From Nocardia neocaledoniensis (GTDB lineage Bacteria; Actinomycetota; Actinomycetes; Mycobacteriales; Mycobacteriaceae), in assembly GCF_003182135.1 (NCBI RefSeq), contig NZ_QGTL01000004.1:682001-746000 (forward strand): a DNA stretch of 64,000 bases, read 5' to 3'. This document shows positions 35,601 through 44,159 of the stretch, in pieces. Position numbers and translations under genes: made by a program. The notes below the pieces were generated by a model that had not been told where the DNA came from, ran no database searches, and saw only the letters and a list, made by a program, of their open reading frames with translations. The stretch's first letter is position 1. Each line of letters starts with the position of its first letter.

Positions 35601-35700
35601 CGCCGCGGAGCCGGTGGCTCCCGGTGACCGGCAGGACCCTGATGAGGTCGCTCTGGCGTTGCTGCGGGCGGAGCTCGGAGCGAAGAGTCTGGATGGTTGA
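32686..35700 (+). CDS. dnaX: DNA polymerase III subunit gamma/tau with greatly expanded linker
   Basis: A 1004-residue clamp-loader ATPase that assembles the replisome. Residues 1-370 hold the AAA+ core: Walker A GPRGCGKTSS (42-51), the zinc module Cys61/Cys70/Cys73/Cys76, Walker B with DEAH (125-128), and SRT after sensor 1. Domain III follows to about 415. Residues about 425-790 are a low-complexity Ala/Pro/Gln/Ser linker containing about nine to eleven units of 21 residues (463-665). The C-terminal tau-like domain resumes near residue 785 (DLIAVVEGAWAEIKGKVREF). Mycobacterial DnaZX is, as I recall, near 580 residues, so the linker adds about 400. GTG start. Confidence 0.95.
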   Translation: MALYRKYRPATFAEVVGQEHVTDPLSTALDTGRISHAYLFSGPRGCGKTSSARILARSLNCVEGPTSTPCGVCASCVALGPGGAGNLDVIELDAASHGGVDDTRELRDRAFYAPAESRYRVFIVDEAHMVTTAGFNALLKIVEEPPAHLIFIFATTEPDKVLPTIRSRTHHYPFRLLPPATMRGLLGKICEQEHVPVEEAVYPLVIRAGGGSPRDSLSVLDQLLAGAGPDGVTYQRAVSLLGVTDVALIDDAVDALAADDGAALFGTIDSVMEAGHDPRRFAVDLLERLRDLILLRAVPDAADRGLVSGPGDVLERMRDQAERLGPATLTRYAELLHEGLGEMRGATAPRLLLEVICARMLLPSVSDAESATLQRLERLERGFASGARPAAAPSADRAPTPSDDVAPPAERPAPPAGSGNRRRGAELLAAARAEKEAAASGSAAPTGSAASANPAMSASNRQSGAASAPPAGPGGVPAQSHPQGGAASAPSAGPGGPAAQPHPQVADASATSAGPGGPSVQPNPQGGAPSAPPAGSDGVVFQPNPQVGGTSQPSDQAGAPVAQPNRQVGASSASSAPSSAPGTQPDQQVGGSSGPSDQAGVPDAQLNQQAAASAPSTQPGPQVRAAGAPPVQSGAPVVQPNSQVGAPSATAQPDPRIAARSASADRSAAEVSTRHGVAEDVPAQHSSSDPHPADQAAEPDAGVGAAAVAPSAAHESQRPEPAPSEPEAPTRRADSSPQADSSQQAGRAAQSSAATQAPGSRDEAAPHREPAAPQQDPAPAQQPAEDLIAVVEGAWAEIKGKVREFGPTLQALLSGAAVSRAEGSTIVFAHQSPPLAQRLSDPRNIDAVRSAVRAVLGRELDVRWETGTPAPRPAPAAKAAGGAARGAGPGEAKPAGRPKFSRPSQAKGNPAGQARQAGEDDIPPPDFPDLPDDPGPEEGYPSDPGRSGGESARGDAALAPPTPEEEQEMLAAAAEPVAPGDRQDPDEVALALLRAELGAKSLDG
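34073..34680 (+). repeat. 63-bp in-frame tandem repeat inside dnaX
   Basis: The translated units follow GAxSAPxAGPGGPxxQPNPQV, 21 residues each, diverged from one another; two units are shortened to 13 residues. Consecutive unit starts are 63 bp apart, for example near 34073, 34136, 34199, 34262 and 34325. The units conserve QPNPQ and a Gly-Gly or Gly-Ala start. The repeat has no stops in frame and lies wholly in the linker between the clamp-loader core and the tau-like C-terminal domain. Confidence 0.8.
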
Positions 35701-35719
35701 CAGCCACCGGCCGGACCAC

Positions 35720-35755
35720 GTTAAGTTAACCGGAGTTCGCACACCACGGTAGTAT
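35720..35755 (+). promoter_or_regulatory. Putative fadAB promoter with palindromic operator
   Basis: The inverted repeat GTTAA-G-TTAAC (35720-35730) overlaps a -35-like TTAACC (35726-35731). An 18-bp spacer leads to TAGTAT (35750-35755). The fadA ATG is at 35890, so the leader is about 130 nt. Confidence 0.45.
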
Positions 35756-35889
35756 GAACGGGTGGCCGGAATCGCCGGATGGGGCATGGCTCTATGCTCC
35801 GCTGGTGCTGCCGGATTTGTACGGCGTCGAAGACGATAGGTCGTGGCGTTCGTGCGGCCACCGCACCCCAAGGAAGGAAACACTCCGAT

Positions 35890-37104
35890 ATGACCACAGA
35901 GGCCTACATCTACGAGGCCATCCGCACTCCGCGCGGCCGCGGCAAGAAGAACGGCTCGCTGCACTCGGTCAAGCCGATCGATCTGACTGTTGGTCTGATC
36001 CAGGAGCTGCGTGGCCGCTTCCCCAACCTCGACGAGGACCAGATCTCGGACCTGATCCTGGGCGTCGTCACCCCGGTCGGTGACCAGGGCATGGACATCG
36101 CCCGCGTCGCGGTGACCACCGCTGGCCTGCCCGACACCGTCGGTGGCTTCCAGCTCAACCGCTTCTGCGCCTCCGGCCTCGAGGCCGTGAACCTGGCCGC
36201 GCAGAAGGTGCGCTCCGGCTTCGACGACCTCGTCATCGCCGGTGGCGTCGAGTCCATGTCGCGCGTGCCGATGGGCTCCGACGGCGGCGCCTGGGCGCTC
36301 GACCCGGCCACCAACTACGACGGCTACTTCGTGCCGCAGGGCATCTCGGCCGACCTGATCGCCACCATCGAGGGCTTCTCCCGTGATGACGTCGACGCCT
36401 ACGCGGTGCGTTCGCAGGAGCTGGCCGCCAAGGCCACCACCGGCGGCTACTTCGCCAAGTCGATCGTCCCGGTCAAGGACATCAACGGCCTGGTCGTGCT
36501 GGACAACGACGAGCACATGCGCCCCGGCACCACCGCCGCCGACCTGGGCAAGCTGAACCCCTCCTTCGCCGGCATCGGTGAGATGGGTGGCTTCGACGCC
36601 GTCGCGCTGCAGAAGTACACCTACATCGAGAAGATCAACCACGTCCACCACGGTGGCAACAGCTCGGGCATCGTCGACGGCGCTGCCCTGGTGCTGATCG
36701 GCTCCGAGGAGGCGGGCAAGAACTCGGGTCTGACCCCGAAGGCCCGCATCGTCGCCACCGCGACCTCCGGCGCCGACTCCACCATCATGCTGACCGGCCC
36801 GACCCCGGCCGCGAAGAAGGCCCTGGACCGCGCCGGTCTGACCATCGAGGACATGGACCTCGTGGAGATCAACGAGGCGTTCGCCTCCGTGGTGCTGAAG
36901 TTCCAGAAGGACCTGAACGTCCCGGACGAGAAGCTGAACGTCAACGGCGGCGCGATCGCCATGGGCCACCCGCTGGGCGCCACCGGCGCGATGATCACCG
37001 GCACCGTGGTCGACGAGCTGGAGCGCCGCAACGCGCGCTACGGCCTGGTCACCCTGTGCATCGGCGGCGGCATGGGTGTCGCCACCATCATCGAGCGCGT
37101 CTGA
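35890..37104 (+). CDS. fadA: Acetyl-CoA acyltransferase (3-ketoacyl-CoA thiolase), beta subunit of the fatty acid oxidation complex
   Basis: 404 residues, collinear with M. tuberculosis FadA (Rv0859). Catalytic elements: Cys in [12 protein letters not shown], His in [16 protein letters not shown], and the second Cys in [17 protein letters not shown]. It performs the last, thiolytic step of beta-oxidation, releasing acetyl-CoA, and assembles with FadB as the trifunctional enzyme. Start ATG 35890, with AAGGAAGGAAA upstream. FadB follows after 39 bp in the same direction, so the two form an operon. Confidence 0.96.
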   Translation: MTTEAYIYEAIRTPRGRGKKNGSLHSVKPIDLTVGLIQELRGRFPNLDEDQISDLILGVVTPVGDQGMDIARVAVTTAGLPDTVGGFQLNRFCASGLEAVNLAAQKVRSGFDDLVIAGGVESMSRVPMGSDGGAWALDPATNYDGYFVPQGISADLIATIEGFSRDDVDAYAVRSQELAAKATTGGYFAKSIVPVKDINGLVVLDNDEHMRPGTTAADLGKLNPSFAGIGEMGGFDAVALQKYTYIEKINHVHHGGNSSGIVDGAALVLIGSEEAGKNSGLTPKARIVATATSGADSTIMLTGPTPAAKKALDRAGLTIEDMDLVEINEAFASVVLKFQKDLNVPDEKLNVNGGAIAMGHPLGATGAMITGTVVDELERRNARYGLVTLCIGGGMGVATIIERV

Positions 37105-37143
37105 TCCCCGGCCGACACTTCTCATAGGAGAGAACGAAAAACT

Positions 37144-39294
37144 ATGACTGACAACATCATCGGCTGGGAGAAGGACGCCGACGGCGTGGTCGTCCTCACG
37201 ATCGACGACCCCAGCCAGGGCGCCAACACCATGAACGACGCGTACATCTCCTCGATGGCCGCGACCGTGGACCGCCTGGAGGCCGAGAAGGACGACATCA
37301 CCGGTGTCGTCATCACCTCCGGCAAGAAGACCTTCTTCGCCGGCGGCGACCTGAAGAACATGCTCAAGGTCGGCCCGAACGACGCGGCCGAGGTCGTCAA
37401 GATGCTCGAGGGCGTCAAGGCGCCGCTGCGTCGCCTGGAGCAGCTGGGCAAGCCGGTCGTGGCCGCCATCAACGGCGCCGCCCTCGGCGGTGGCCTGGAG
37501 ATCGCGCTGGCGACCCACTACCGCGTCGCGGCCGACGTCAAGGGTTCGGCCATCGGCCTGCCCGAGGTCTCCCTGGGCCTGCTGCCCGGTGGCGGCGGCG
37601 TGACCCGCACCGTGCGCATGCTCGGCCTGCAGGGCGCGCTGATGCAGGTGCTGCTGCAGGGTCAGCGGCACCGCGTCACCAAGGCCAAGGAAATCGGCCT
37701 GATCGACGAGGTCGTGTCCTCGGTCGAGGAGCTGCTGCCCGCCGCCAAGGCGTGGATCGCGGCCAACCCCGAGGCTGCTCAGCCGTGGGACAAGAAGGGC
37801 TTCAAGATCCCCGGCGGCACCCCGTCCACCCCGGCCTTCGCGGCGAACCTGCCCGCGTTCCCGGCCAACCTGCGCAAGCAGATCAAGGGCACCAACATGC
37901 CCGCCCCGCGCGCCATCATGGCCGCGGCGGTCGAGGGCGCGCAGGTCGACATCGACAACGCGCTGACCATCGAGGGTCGTTACTTCACGAGCCTGCTGAC
38001 CGGCCCGGTCGCGAAGAACATGATCCAGGCGTTCTTCTTCGACCTGAACCACATCAACGGTGGCGGTTCGCGGCCGAAGGACGTGCCCAAGCGTGAGATC
38101 AAGAAGATCGGCGTCATCGGCGCGGGCATGATGGGCGCGGGCATCGCCTACGTCTCCGCCAAGGCCGGCTACGAGGTCGTCCTCAAGGACGTCGAGCTCG
38201 CGGCCGCCGAGAAGGGCAAGGCGTACTCGGAGGCCATCGAGAAGAAGGCGCTCTCCCGTGGCAAGACCACCCAGGAGAAGTCCGACGCGCTGCTGGCTCG
38301 CATCACCCCGACCGCGGACGCCGCCGACTTCAAGGGCGTCGACTTCGTGATCGAGGCCGTGTTCGAGAACCCCGACCTCAAGAACAAGGTCTTCCAGGAG
38401 ATCGAGGACATCGTCGACGCCGACGCGCTGCTCGGCTCGAACACCTCGACCCTGCCGATCACCCTGCTGGCCGACGGTGTGAAGCGCTCCGAGGACTTCA
38501 TCGGTATCCACTTCTTCTCCCCCGTGGACAAGATGCCGCTGGTGGAGATCATCAAGGGCGAGAAGACCTCCGACGAGGCGCTGGCCCGGGTGTACGACTA
38601 CACCCTCGCCATCAAGAAGACCCCGATCGTCGTCAACGACAGCCGCGGCTTCTTCACCTCGCGCGTGATCGGCACCTTCATCAACGAGGCCATCTCGATG
38701 GTCGCCGAGGGCGTCGACCCGTCGACGGTCGAGCAGGCCGGTCTGCAGGCGGGCTACCCGGCCGCGCCGCTGAAGCTCAGCGACGAGCTGAACTTCACCA
38801 CCATGCAGAAGATCTACAAGGAGACCGCCGAAGCCATCATCGCGGCCGGTGGCGAGCTCAACGCCGCCTCCGCGAAGACTGCCGAGGTGCTCGACACCCT
38901 GGTCGGCAAGTACGACCGCAAGGGCAAGGCGGGCGGCGCCGGCTTCTACGACTACGTCGACGGCAAGGCCACCGGCCTGTGGGACGAGCTGCGCTCGCTC
39001 TACAACTCGCAGCGTGAGCTCCCGGAGGGCGTGACCTTCCAGGATCTCAAGGACCGGATGATGTTCGCCGAGGCCATCGAGACCCAGAAGTGCTTCGACG
39101 AAGGCGTGCTCACCAGCACCGCCGACGCGAACATCGGCTCGATCTTCGGCATCGGCTTCCCGGCCTGGACCGGTGGCGTGCACCAGTTCATCGTCGGTTA
39201 CCCGGGCGGCCAGGAGGCCTTCGTGGCCCGCGCCGACGAGCTGGCGAAGAAGTTCGGCCCGCGCTTCGAGGTTCCGGCCTCCCTGCGCAAGTAA
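37144..39294 (+). CDS. fadB: Fatty acid oxidation complex alpha subunit (enoyl-CoA hydratase / 3-hydroxyacyl-CoA dehydrogenase)
   Basis: 716 residues, like M. tuberculosis FadB (Rv0860). The N-terminal crotonase domain holds the oxyanion and catalytic Glu regions (FFAGGDLKNM, NGAALGGGLEIAL, GLPEVSLGLLPGGGG). A Rossmann dehydrogenase domain begins near residue 318 (KKIGVIGAGMMGAGIAYVSA) with the catalytic His in IGIHFFSPVDKMPLVEII, and is followed by two helical dehydrogenase C-terminal domains. It hydrates enoyl-CoA and oxidises the 3-hydroxyacyl-CoA with NAD, passing product to FadA. GGAGAG lies upstream of the ATG. A hairpin terminator follows. Confidence 0.97.
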   Translation: MTDNIIGWEKDADGVVVLTIDDPSQGANTMNDAYISSMAATVDRLEAEKDDITGVVITSGKKTFFAGGDLKNMLKVGPNDAAEVVKMLEGVKAPLRRLEQLGKPVVAAINGAALGGGLEIALATHYRVAADVKGSAIGLPEVSLGLLPGGGGVTRTVRMLGLQGALMQVLLQGQRHRVTKAKEIGLIDEVVSSVEELLPAAKAWIAANPEAAQPWDKKGFKIPGGTPSTPAFAANLPAFPANLRKQIKGTNMPAPRAIMAAAVEGAQVDIDNALTIEGRYFTSLLTGPVAKNMIQAFFFDLNHINGGGSRPKDVPKREIKKIGVIGAGMMGAGIAYVSAKAGYEVVLKDVELAAAEKGKAYSEAIEKKALSRGKTTQEKSDALLARITPTADAADFKGVDFVIEAVFENPDLKNKVFQEIEDIVDADALLGSNTSTLPITLLADGVKRSEDFIGIHFFSPVDKMPLVEIIKGEKTSDEALARVYDYTLAIKKTPIVVNDSRGFFTSRVIGTFINEAISMVAEGVDPSTVEQAGLQAGYPAAPLKLSDELNFTTMQKIYKETAEAIIAAGGELNAASAKTAEVLDTLVGKYDRKGKAGGAGFYDYVDGKATGLWDELRSLYNSQRELPEGVTFQDLKDRMMFAEAIETQKCFDEGVLTSTADANIGSIFGIGFPAWTGGVHQFIVGYPGGQEAFVARADELAKKFGPRFEVPASLRK

Positions 39295-39317
39295 GCGGTA
39301 CCCGGCTCCGGCCGGTC

Positions 39318-39350
39318 GGAAGCCCGTCACCGTCTCGGTGGCGGGCTTCC
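39318..39350. terminator. Terminator between fadB and the MocR gene
   Basis: GGAAGCCCG/CGGGCTTCC (39318-39326 and 39342-39350), with inner pairs CACCG/CGGTG, form an almost perfect hairpin between convergent genes. There is only a weak T tract. Confidence 0.75.
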
Positions 39351-39362
39351 GTCATTGTGTGG

Positions 39363-40727
39363 TCAGGCGGGGGCGTCGCCGAGAGAGAAGTATTCGGCCT
39401 GGCGGGGGCGTGCGGCCATGGCGAGCACGGCGGCCACCTCGTCGACGCCGTCGGTCAGCGGGGCGATGGTGACGCGCACCGCCTCGGGATGCCCGCGGTC
39501 GGCGGCGAAGAACGGCCCGCCGGGCGCGACCCGGATGCCGTTGGCGGCCAGGTGAACCAGCGCGGTGCGCTCGTCGGCGACGGGCAGCCACGCGTTGAGG
39601 CCCTGCCCGTCGGCGACGCGGACGCCGCGCGCGCCGAGCGCGGTGACCAGCGCGCGGCGCCGGGCCTGGTATTGGTCGCGCGCGAATTCCACCGTGCGGG
39701 TGACGGTCTCGTCGCGCAGCATCTCGTACAGCAGCCGCTGCAGGATGCGTGGCGTCCAGCCGGGGCCGAGCACCCGGGTGGCCACGATCCGGTCGATGAT
39801 CTCCTCCGGGCCCGACAGCGCCGCGATCCGCAGGTCGGGTCCGTGCGATTTGGAGTAGCTGCGCACGTGCAGCACCTGGTCGGGCAGCCAGCGCCCGAGG
39901 CTCACGTCGGCGGCGGGCACCACCGGCCCGGAGTGGTCGTCCTCGATGACCACGCACCGATGGTCGCCGCGGCGCAGGATGTCGGCCAGTTCCGCGGCGC
40001 GCTCGGCGCTCATCGACGCCCCGGTGGGGTTCTGCGCGCGGGGTTGCAGCACGGCTGCGGTGGCGCCGGTGGCCAGTGCGCGCGCGAATTCGCCTGGTAG
40101 CAAGCCCTCTTCGTCCATGCCGACGGGGACGGTCTCGGCGCCGATGGAGTCGAGGTAGTCGAGGATGTAGGGGAAGGTGGGGTCTTCCACGATCACCCGG
40201 TCGCCGAAGCGGACGACCGCCTGCAGGCTGCGGGCGACGGCGTCCATGGCCCCGTCAACGACGGTGAGCGCCCCCGACTTCGTCGGCCAGTCGGCCTGGA
40301 GCAGGCGGCCGAGCTCGGGCACGACCGGCGCCTGGTGGTAGTCGGTGGTCTCGGTGCCGAGGGCCAGCCGCGACAGGATCGTGCCGACCTCGGGCAGCAG
40401 CAGCGGGTCGGGGGTGCCCAGCGAGAGGTCGAGCCGCGCCGAGGTGGCGCCCTTGGTCATGCCGTCGGTGCGGGAGACGGGCCGGGGGCGGGTGCCGCCC
40501 TCGGCGACGAAGGTCCCGCTGCGCCCCCGCGAGACCACGAGCCCGGCCTGCGCCAGCGCCCGCCAGCCGTGGCTGACGGTCGCCGGGCTCACGCCCAGGC
40601 GGCTTGACAGTTCCCGCACGGTCGGCAGCCGATCGCCCGGACGTAGCTCTCCGCTGGTGATCAGGCGGGCGATGGCCCCGGCGATCCCGGCGGGGGTCGG
40701 GTCATCGATCTGAATCCGGTCGTTCAT
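39363..40727 (-). CDS. MocR-type transcriptional regulator (GntR DNA-binding domain fused to an aminotransferase fold)
   Basis: About 454 residues. A GntR winged helix lies at about residues 8-75 (LRPGDRLPTVRELSSRLGVSPATVSHGW). A fold-type I PLP domain follows, with AQNPTGASMSAERA, the aspartate of VVIEDDHSG and the PLP lysine in HVRSYSKSHGPDLRI. MocR proteins sense an amine or PLP adduct and usually activate a divergent operon. Here that operon holds pyrimidine/hydantoin catabolism with its own transaminase, so a beta-amino acid could be the inducer. ATG 40727 was chosen; GTG two codons earlier is possible. Confidence 0.9.
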   Translation of the reverse strand: MNDRIQIDDPTPAGIAGAIARLITSGELRPGDRLPTVRELSSRLGVSPATVSHGWRALAQAGLVVSRGRSGTFVAEGGTRPRPVSRTDGMTKGATSARLDLSLGTPDPLLLPEVGTILSRLALGTETTDYHQAPVVPELGRLLQADWPTKSGALTVVDGAMDAVARSLQAVVRFGDRVIVEDPTFPYILDYLDSIGAETVPVGMDEEGLLPGEFARALATGATAAVLQPRAQNPTGASMSAERAAELADILRRGDHRCVVIEDDHSGPVVPAADVSLGRWLPDQVLHVRSYSKSHGPDLRIAALSGPEEIIDRIVATRVLGPGWTPRILQRLLYEMLRDETVTRTVEFARDQYQARRRALVTALGARGVRVADGQGLNAWLPVADERTALVHLAANGIRVAPGGPFFAADRGHPEAVRVTIAPLTDGVDEVAAVLAMAARPRQAEYFSLGDAPA

Positions 40728-40837
40728 TTCCACTTCTCGATCGCGTCGCGAGATTTACACTTCCGGCATTGACTGAAATATTCAGGAAATGTTTACCGTC
40801 GAAGATAACATAACCAACTTCGGTAGGAGATCGACAG
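40728..40837. promoter_or_regulatory. Divergent promoter of the MocR gene and the pyrimidine catabolic operon
   Basis: A 110-bp AT-richer region. TTGACT (40769-40774), a 17-bp spacer and TTTACC (40792-40797) form a possible plus-strand promoter. CTGAA-ATA-TTCAG (40773-40785) is an inverted repeat overlapping its -35, and TTACAC and GTTTAC form imperfect repeats on either side. GGTAGGAG lies before the operon's GTG start. This is the likely binding site of the MocR regulator. Confidence 0.5.
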
Positions 40838-41686
40838 GTGACGACAATCAAGGCAGCCATCACCCAGGCAACGTGGACCGGCGACAAGAAATCGATGCTC
40901 ACCAAGCATGAGGGATTCGTCGAGGAAGCCGCGGCCGCTGGAGTGCAGGTCATCTGCTTCCAGGAACTGTTCTACGGCCCGTATTTCGGCAATGTGCAGG
41001 ACAAGAAGTACTACGAGTACGCCGAATCGGTCCCCGGCCCGACCACCGAGCGGTTCGCCGAACTGGCGCGGGCGCATCAGATGGTGATCGTGCTGCCGGT
41101 GTACGAGGAAGACCAGCCCGGCGTGCTGTACAACACCGCGGCGGTGATCGACGCCGACGGCACCTACCTGGGCAAATACCGTAAGCACCACATCCCCCAC
41201 CTGCCGAGCTTCTGGGAGAAGTTCTACTTCCGCCCCGGCAATCTCGGCTATCCGGTGTTCGACACCGCGGTCGGCAAGATCGGCGTCTACATCTGCTACG
41301 ACCGGCACTTCCCCGAGGGCTGGCGCGCCTACGGCCTCGGCGGCGCCGAGCTGGTGTTCAACCCCTCGGCCACCAAACCCGGTCTGTCCAACCGGCTCTG
41401 GGAACTCGAGCAGCCCGCGGCCGCCGCGGCGAACCAGTACTACATCGCCGCGAACAACCGGATCGGCACGGAGACGGCCGAATTCGGCGACGACGCGGTG
41501 ACCTTCTACGGCAGCTCGTATTTCGTCGATCCGCGCGGCAACTACGTCGGCGACGTCGCCTCCACCGACACCGACGAACTGGTGATCCGCGAGATCGATC
41601 TGGATCTGGTGCGCGAGGTGCGCAGCGACTGGCAGTTCTATCGCGATCGCCGCCCGGACTCCTACGACGCCATCGTGGCGCCCTGA
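40838..41686 (+). CDS. Beta-ureidopropionase / N-carbamoyl amidohydrolase (nitrilase superfamily)
   Basis: 282 residues with the Glu-Lys-Cys triad of the nitrilase superfamily: Glu in ICFQELFYGPYFG, Lys in YLGKYRKHHIPH and Cys in VYICYDRHFPEGW. The length and the PSFWEKFYFRPGNLGYPVF segment fit N-carbamoyl-beta-alanine amidohydrolases (PydC/Upb1 type), which release CO2 and ammonia from N-carbamoyl-beta-alanine or N-carbamoyl-beta-aminoisobutyrate. First gene of the operon, GTG start with GGAG nine nt upstream. The next gene, a dihydropyrimidinase, makes its expected substrate. Confidence 0.92.
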   Translation: MTTIKAAITQATWTGDKKSMLTKHEGFVEEAAAAGVQVICFQELFYGPYFGNVQDKKYYEYAESVPGPTTERFAELARAHQMVIVLPVYEEDQPGVLYNTAAVIDADGTYLGKYRKHHIPHLPSFWEKFYFRPGNLGYPVFDTAVGKIGVYICYDRHFPEGWRAYGLGGAELVFNPSATKPGLSNRLWELEQPAAAAANQYYIAANNRIGTETAEFGDDAVTFYGSSYFVDPRGNYVGDVASTDTDELVIREIDLDLVREVRSDWQFYRDRRPDSYDAIVAP

Positions 41687-41702
41687 GTGCGGGAGGACCT
41701 GT

Positions 41703-43124
41703 ATGGCAACCACTTTGATCACAGGCGGCACCGTCGTCTCGGCGACGGGACGGGGCGCGGCCGACGTGCTCGTCGACGGTGAACGCATTGTCGCGCTGCT
41801 CGAACCGGGCAGCACGGTGCTCGGCGCGAACCTCGCCGAGACGGTCGACACCGTCATCGACGCGAGCGGCAAGTACGTCATCCCGGGCGGCATCGACGCG
41901 CACACGCACATGTCGATGCCGTTCGGCGGCACCACCGCCGCCGACGACTTCGAGACCGGCACCAGGGCCGCCGCCTGGGGCGGCACCACCATGATCATCG
42001 ACTTCGCGGTGCAGAAGTTCGGTGAGCGGGTGCCGGAGAGCCTGCAGACCTGGCACGACATGGCGGCCGGGCAGTGCGCCGTCGACTACTCGTTCCACCA
42101 GATCATCGGCGAGGTGAACAAGGAGTCGCTGGCCGAGCTGCGCAGGCTGCCCGACGAGGGCATCACCAGCTACAAGCTGTTCATGGCCTACCCCGGCGTG
42201 TTCTACAGCGACGACGCGCAGATCCTGCGCGCCATGCAGACCGGCGCCGACACCGGCCTGCTCACGATGATGCACGCCGAGAACGGCCCCGCCATCGACG
42301 TGCTCGTCGAACAGCTGCTGGCCCAGGGCAAGACCGACCCGTACTACCACGGCGTCGCCAGGGCCTGGCAGCTCGAGGAGGAGGCCACCCACCGCGCGAT
42401 CATGCTCGCCGACCTCACCGGCGCGCCGCTGTACGTGGTGCACGTGTCGGCCAAACAGGCGGTGGCGCAGCTGGCCGCGGCCCGCGATCGCGGCCGCAAT
42501 GTGTTCGGCGAGACCTGTCCGCAGTACTTGTACCTCTCGCTCGAGGACAACCTGGGCGCACCGGGTTTCGAGGGCGCGAAATGGGTGTGCTCGACGCCGC
42601 TGCGCTCGCGTGAGGAGGAACACCAGAACCAGGTGTGGCAGGCACTGCGCACCAACGATCTGCAGATGGTGTCCACCGATCACTGCCCGTTCTGCATGAA
42701 GGGGCAGAAGGACATGGGGATCGGCGATTTCTCCAAGATTCCCAACGGGATCGGCTCGGTCGAGCACCGGATGGACCTGATGTACCAGGGCGTGGTGGAC
42801 GGCCGGATCACCCTGGAGCGCTGGGTCGAGATCACCTCGACCACCCCCGCCAGGATGTTCGGCCTCTACGGCCGCAAGGGCGTGCTCGCACCGGGCGCCG
42901 ACGCCGACATCGTGGTCTACGACCCGAACGGGCACACCTCCATCGGGCTGGGCAAGACGCATCACATGAACATGGACCACTCCGCCTGGGAGGGCTACGA
43001 GATCGACGGTCACGTCGACGTGGTGCTCTCGCGCGGCAAGGTCGTGGTCGCCGACGGCGAATACCGGGGGCGCAAGGGCGACGGCAAGTTCGTGCGCCGC
43101 GACCAGTGCCAGTACCTGATCTGA
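41703..43124 (+). CDS. Dihydropyrimidinase / D-hydantoinase
   Basis: A 473-residue amidohydrolase-superfamily enzyme. Metal ligands appear in GGIDAHTHMSMPFGG; the lysine expected to be carboxylated lies in GITSYKLFMAYPG; further ligands lie in MMHAENG, YVVHVSAKQA and STDHCPF. It opens the ring of dihydrouracil, dihydrothymine or hydantoins. It is 16 bp after the ureidopropionase gene. The pairing with an N-carbamoyl-beta-amino acid hydrolase and a semialdehyde dehydrogenase favours dihydropyrimidines over hydantoins as natural substrates. Confidence 0.95.
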   Translation: MATTLITGGTVVSATGRGAADVLVDGERIVALLEPGSTVLGANLAETVDTVIDASGKYVIPGGIDAHTHMSMPFGGTTAADDFETGTRAAAWGGTTMIIDFAVQKFGERVPESLQTWHDMAAGQCAVDYSFHQIIGEVNKESLAELRRLPDEGITSYKLFMAYPGVFYSDDAQILRAMQTGADTGLLTMMHAENGPAIDVLVEQLLAQGKTDPYYHGVARAWQLEEEATHRAIMLADLTGAPLYVVHVSAKQAVAQLAAARDRGRNVFGETCPQYLYLSLEDNLGAPGFEGAKWVCSTPLRSREEEHQNQVWQALRTNDLQMVSTDHCPFCMKGQKDMGIGDFSKIPNGIGSVEHRMDLMYQGVVDGRITLERWVEITSTTPARMFGLYGRKGVLAPGADADIVVYDPNGHTSIGLGKTHHMNMDHSAWEGYEIDGHVDVVLSRGKVVVADGEYRGRKGDGKFVRRDQCQYLI

Positions 43125-43133
43125 GGAGACGCC

Positions 43134-44159
43134 ATGGAATTCGGAGCGGTACTTCAGTGCGACCCGCCGGCAGCGCGCACCGTGCAGCTGGCGAAACTGG
43201 CCGAGGCGCACGGCTTCAGCCACCTGTGGACCTTCGACTCGCACCTGCTGTGGCAGGAGCCGTACGTCCTCTACAGCCAGATCCTGCACGAGACCAGGCG
43301 GATCACAGTCGGGCCGATGGTGACCAACCCGGCCACCCGCGACTGGACGGTCACCGCCTCGCTGTACGCCACGCTCAACGAGATGTACGGCAACCGCACC
43401 ATCTGCGGGATCGGGCGCGGTGACTCGGCGGTCCGGGTGGGCGGCGGAAAGCCGACCACACTGGCCACTCTGCGCGAATCGATCCACGTGATCCGGGAGC
43501 TGGCCAACTCGCGTCCGGTCGAATACAACGGCAGCACACTGCAATTCCCGTGGAGCACCGGCTCGACGCTCGACGTCTGGGTGGCGGCCTACGGGCCGAA
43601 GGCACTGGCGCTGACCGGCGAGGTGGCCGACGGATACATCCTGCAGCTGGCCGACCTCGACATCGCCGAATGGATGATCGGCACCGTGCGCGCGGCGGCG
43701 AAAGCGGCCGGCCGCGACCCGGATTCGATCAAGATCTGCGTGGCCGCGCCCATGTACATCGGCACCGATCGCGCGCACATGCGCGACCAGTGCCGCTGGT
43801 TCGGCGGCATGGTCGGCAACCACGTGGCCGACATCGTCGAGCGCTACGGCACCGGCGGCGGTGTGCCGCAGGCGCTCACCGACTACATCGAGGGCCGCAA
43901 GGGCTACGACTACAACCAGCACGGCCGGGCCGGAAACACCCACGCCGACTTCGTCTCCGACGAGATCGTGGAGCGATTCTGCCTGCTCGGCACTTCGGAG
44001 GAACACATCGCGAAGCTGCGCGCGCTCGCCGATCTCGGCGTCGACCAGTTCGCGGGCTATCTGCAACACGACAACAAGGAGGAGACCTTGCGTGTCTACG
44101 GCGAAACGGTGATCCCGCGGCTGCGCCAGGCCGTCACCGCGACGAAGGTGTCGGCATGA
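43134..44159 (+). CDS. F420-type luciferase-like oxidoreductase (TIGR03842/CPS_4043 family)
   Basis: A 341-residue TIM-barrel protein of the luciferase-like family, related to methylene-tetrahydromethanopterin reductase. Recognisable segments: FGAVLQCDPPAARTVQLAK, LAEAHGFSHLWTFDSHLLW, VGPMVTNPATRDWTVTASLY and GRGDSAVRVGGGKP. It lies 9 bp after the dihydropyrimidinase gene, and its stop overlaps the next start (ATGA), so it is translationally coupled to the pathway. The operon has no NADPH/Fe-S dihydropyrimidine dehydrogenase. An F420H2-dependent reduction of uracil or thymine is therefore a reasonable hypothesis. An oxidative or FMN-dependent ring cleavage would be an alternative. Confidence 0.85.
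   Translation: MEFGAVLQCDPPAARTVQLAKLAEAHGFSHLWTFDSHLLWQEPYVLYSQILHETRRITVGPMVTNPATRDWTVTASLYATLNEMYGNRTICGIGRGDSAVRVGGGKPTTLATLRESIHVIRELANSRPVEYNGSTLQFPWSTGSTLDVWVAAYGPKALALTGEVADGYILQLADLDIAEWMIGTVRAAAKAAGRDPDSIKICVAAPMYIGTDRAHMRDQCRWFGGMVGNHVADIVERYGTGGGVPQALTDYIEGRKGYDYNQHGRAGNTHADFVSDEIVERFCLLGTSEEHIAKLRALADLGVDQFAGYLQHDNKEETLRVYGETVIPRLRQAVTATKVSA

Noticed and set aside
35233..39330. A minus-strand open frame of 1365 codons opposite the end of dnaX and fadA-fadB
   Set aside because: It is an artefact of GC-rich third positions on the plus strand. fadA and fadB have complete catalytic motifs, and the minus frame reads as low-complexity His/Arg/Asp-rich peptide with no recognisable domain.
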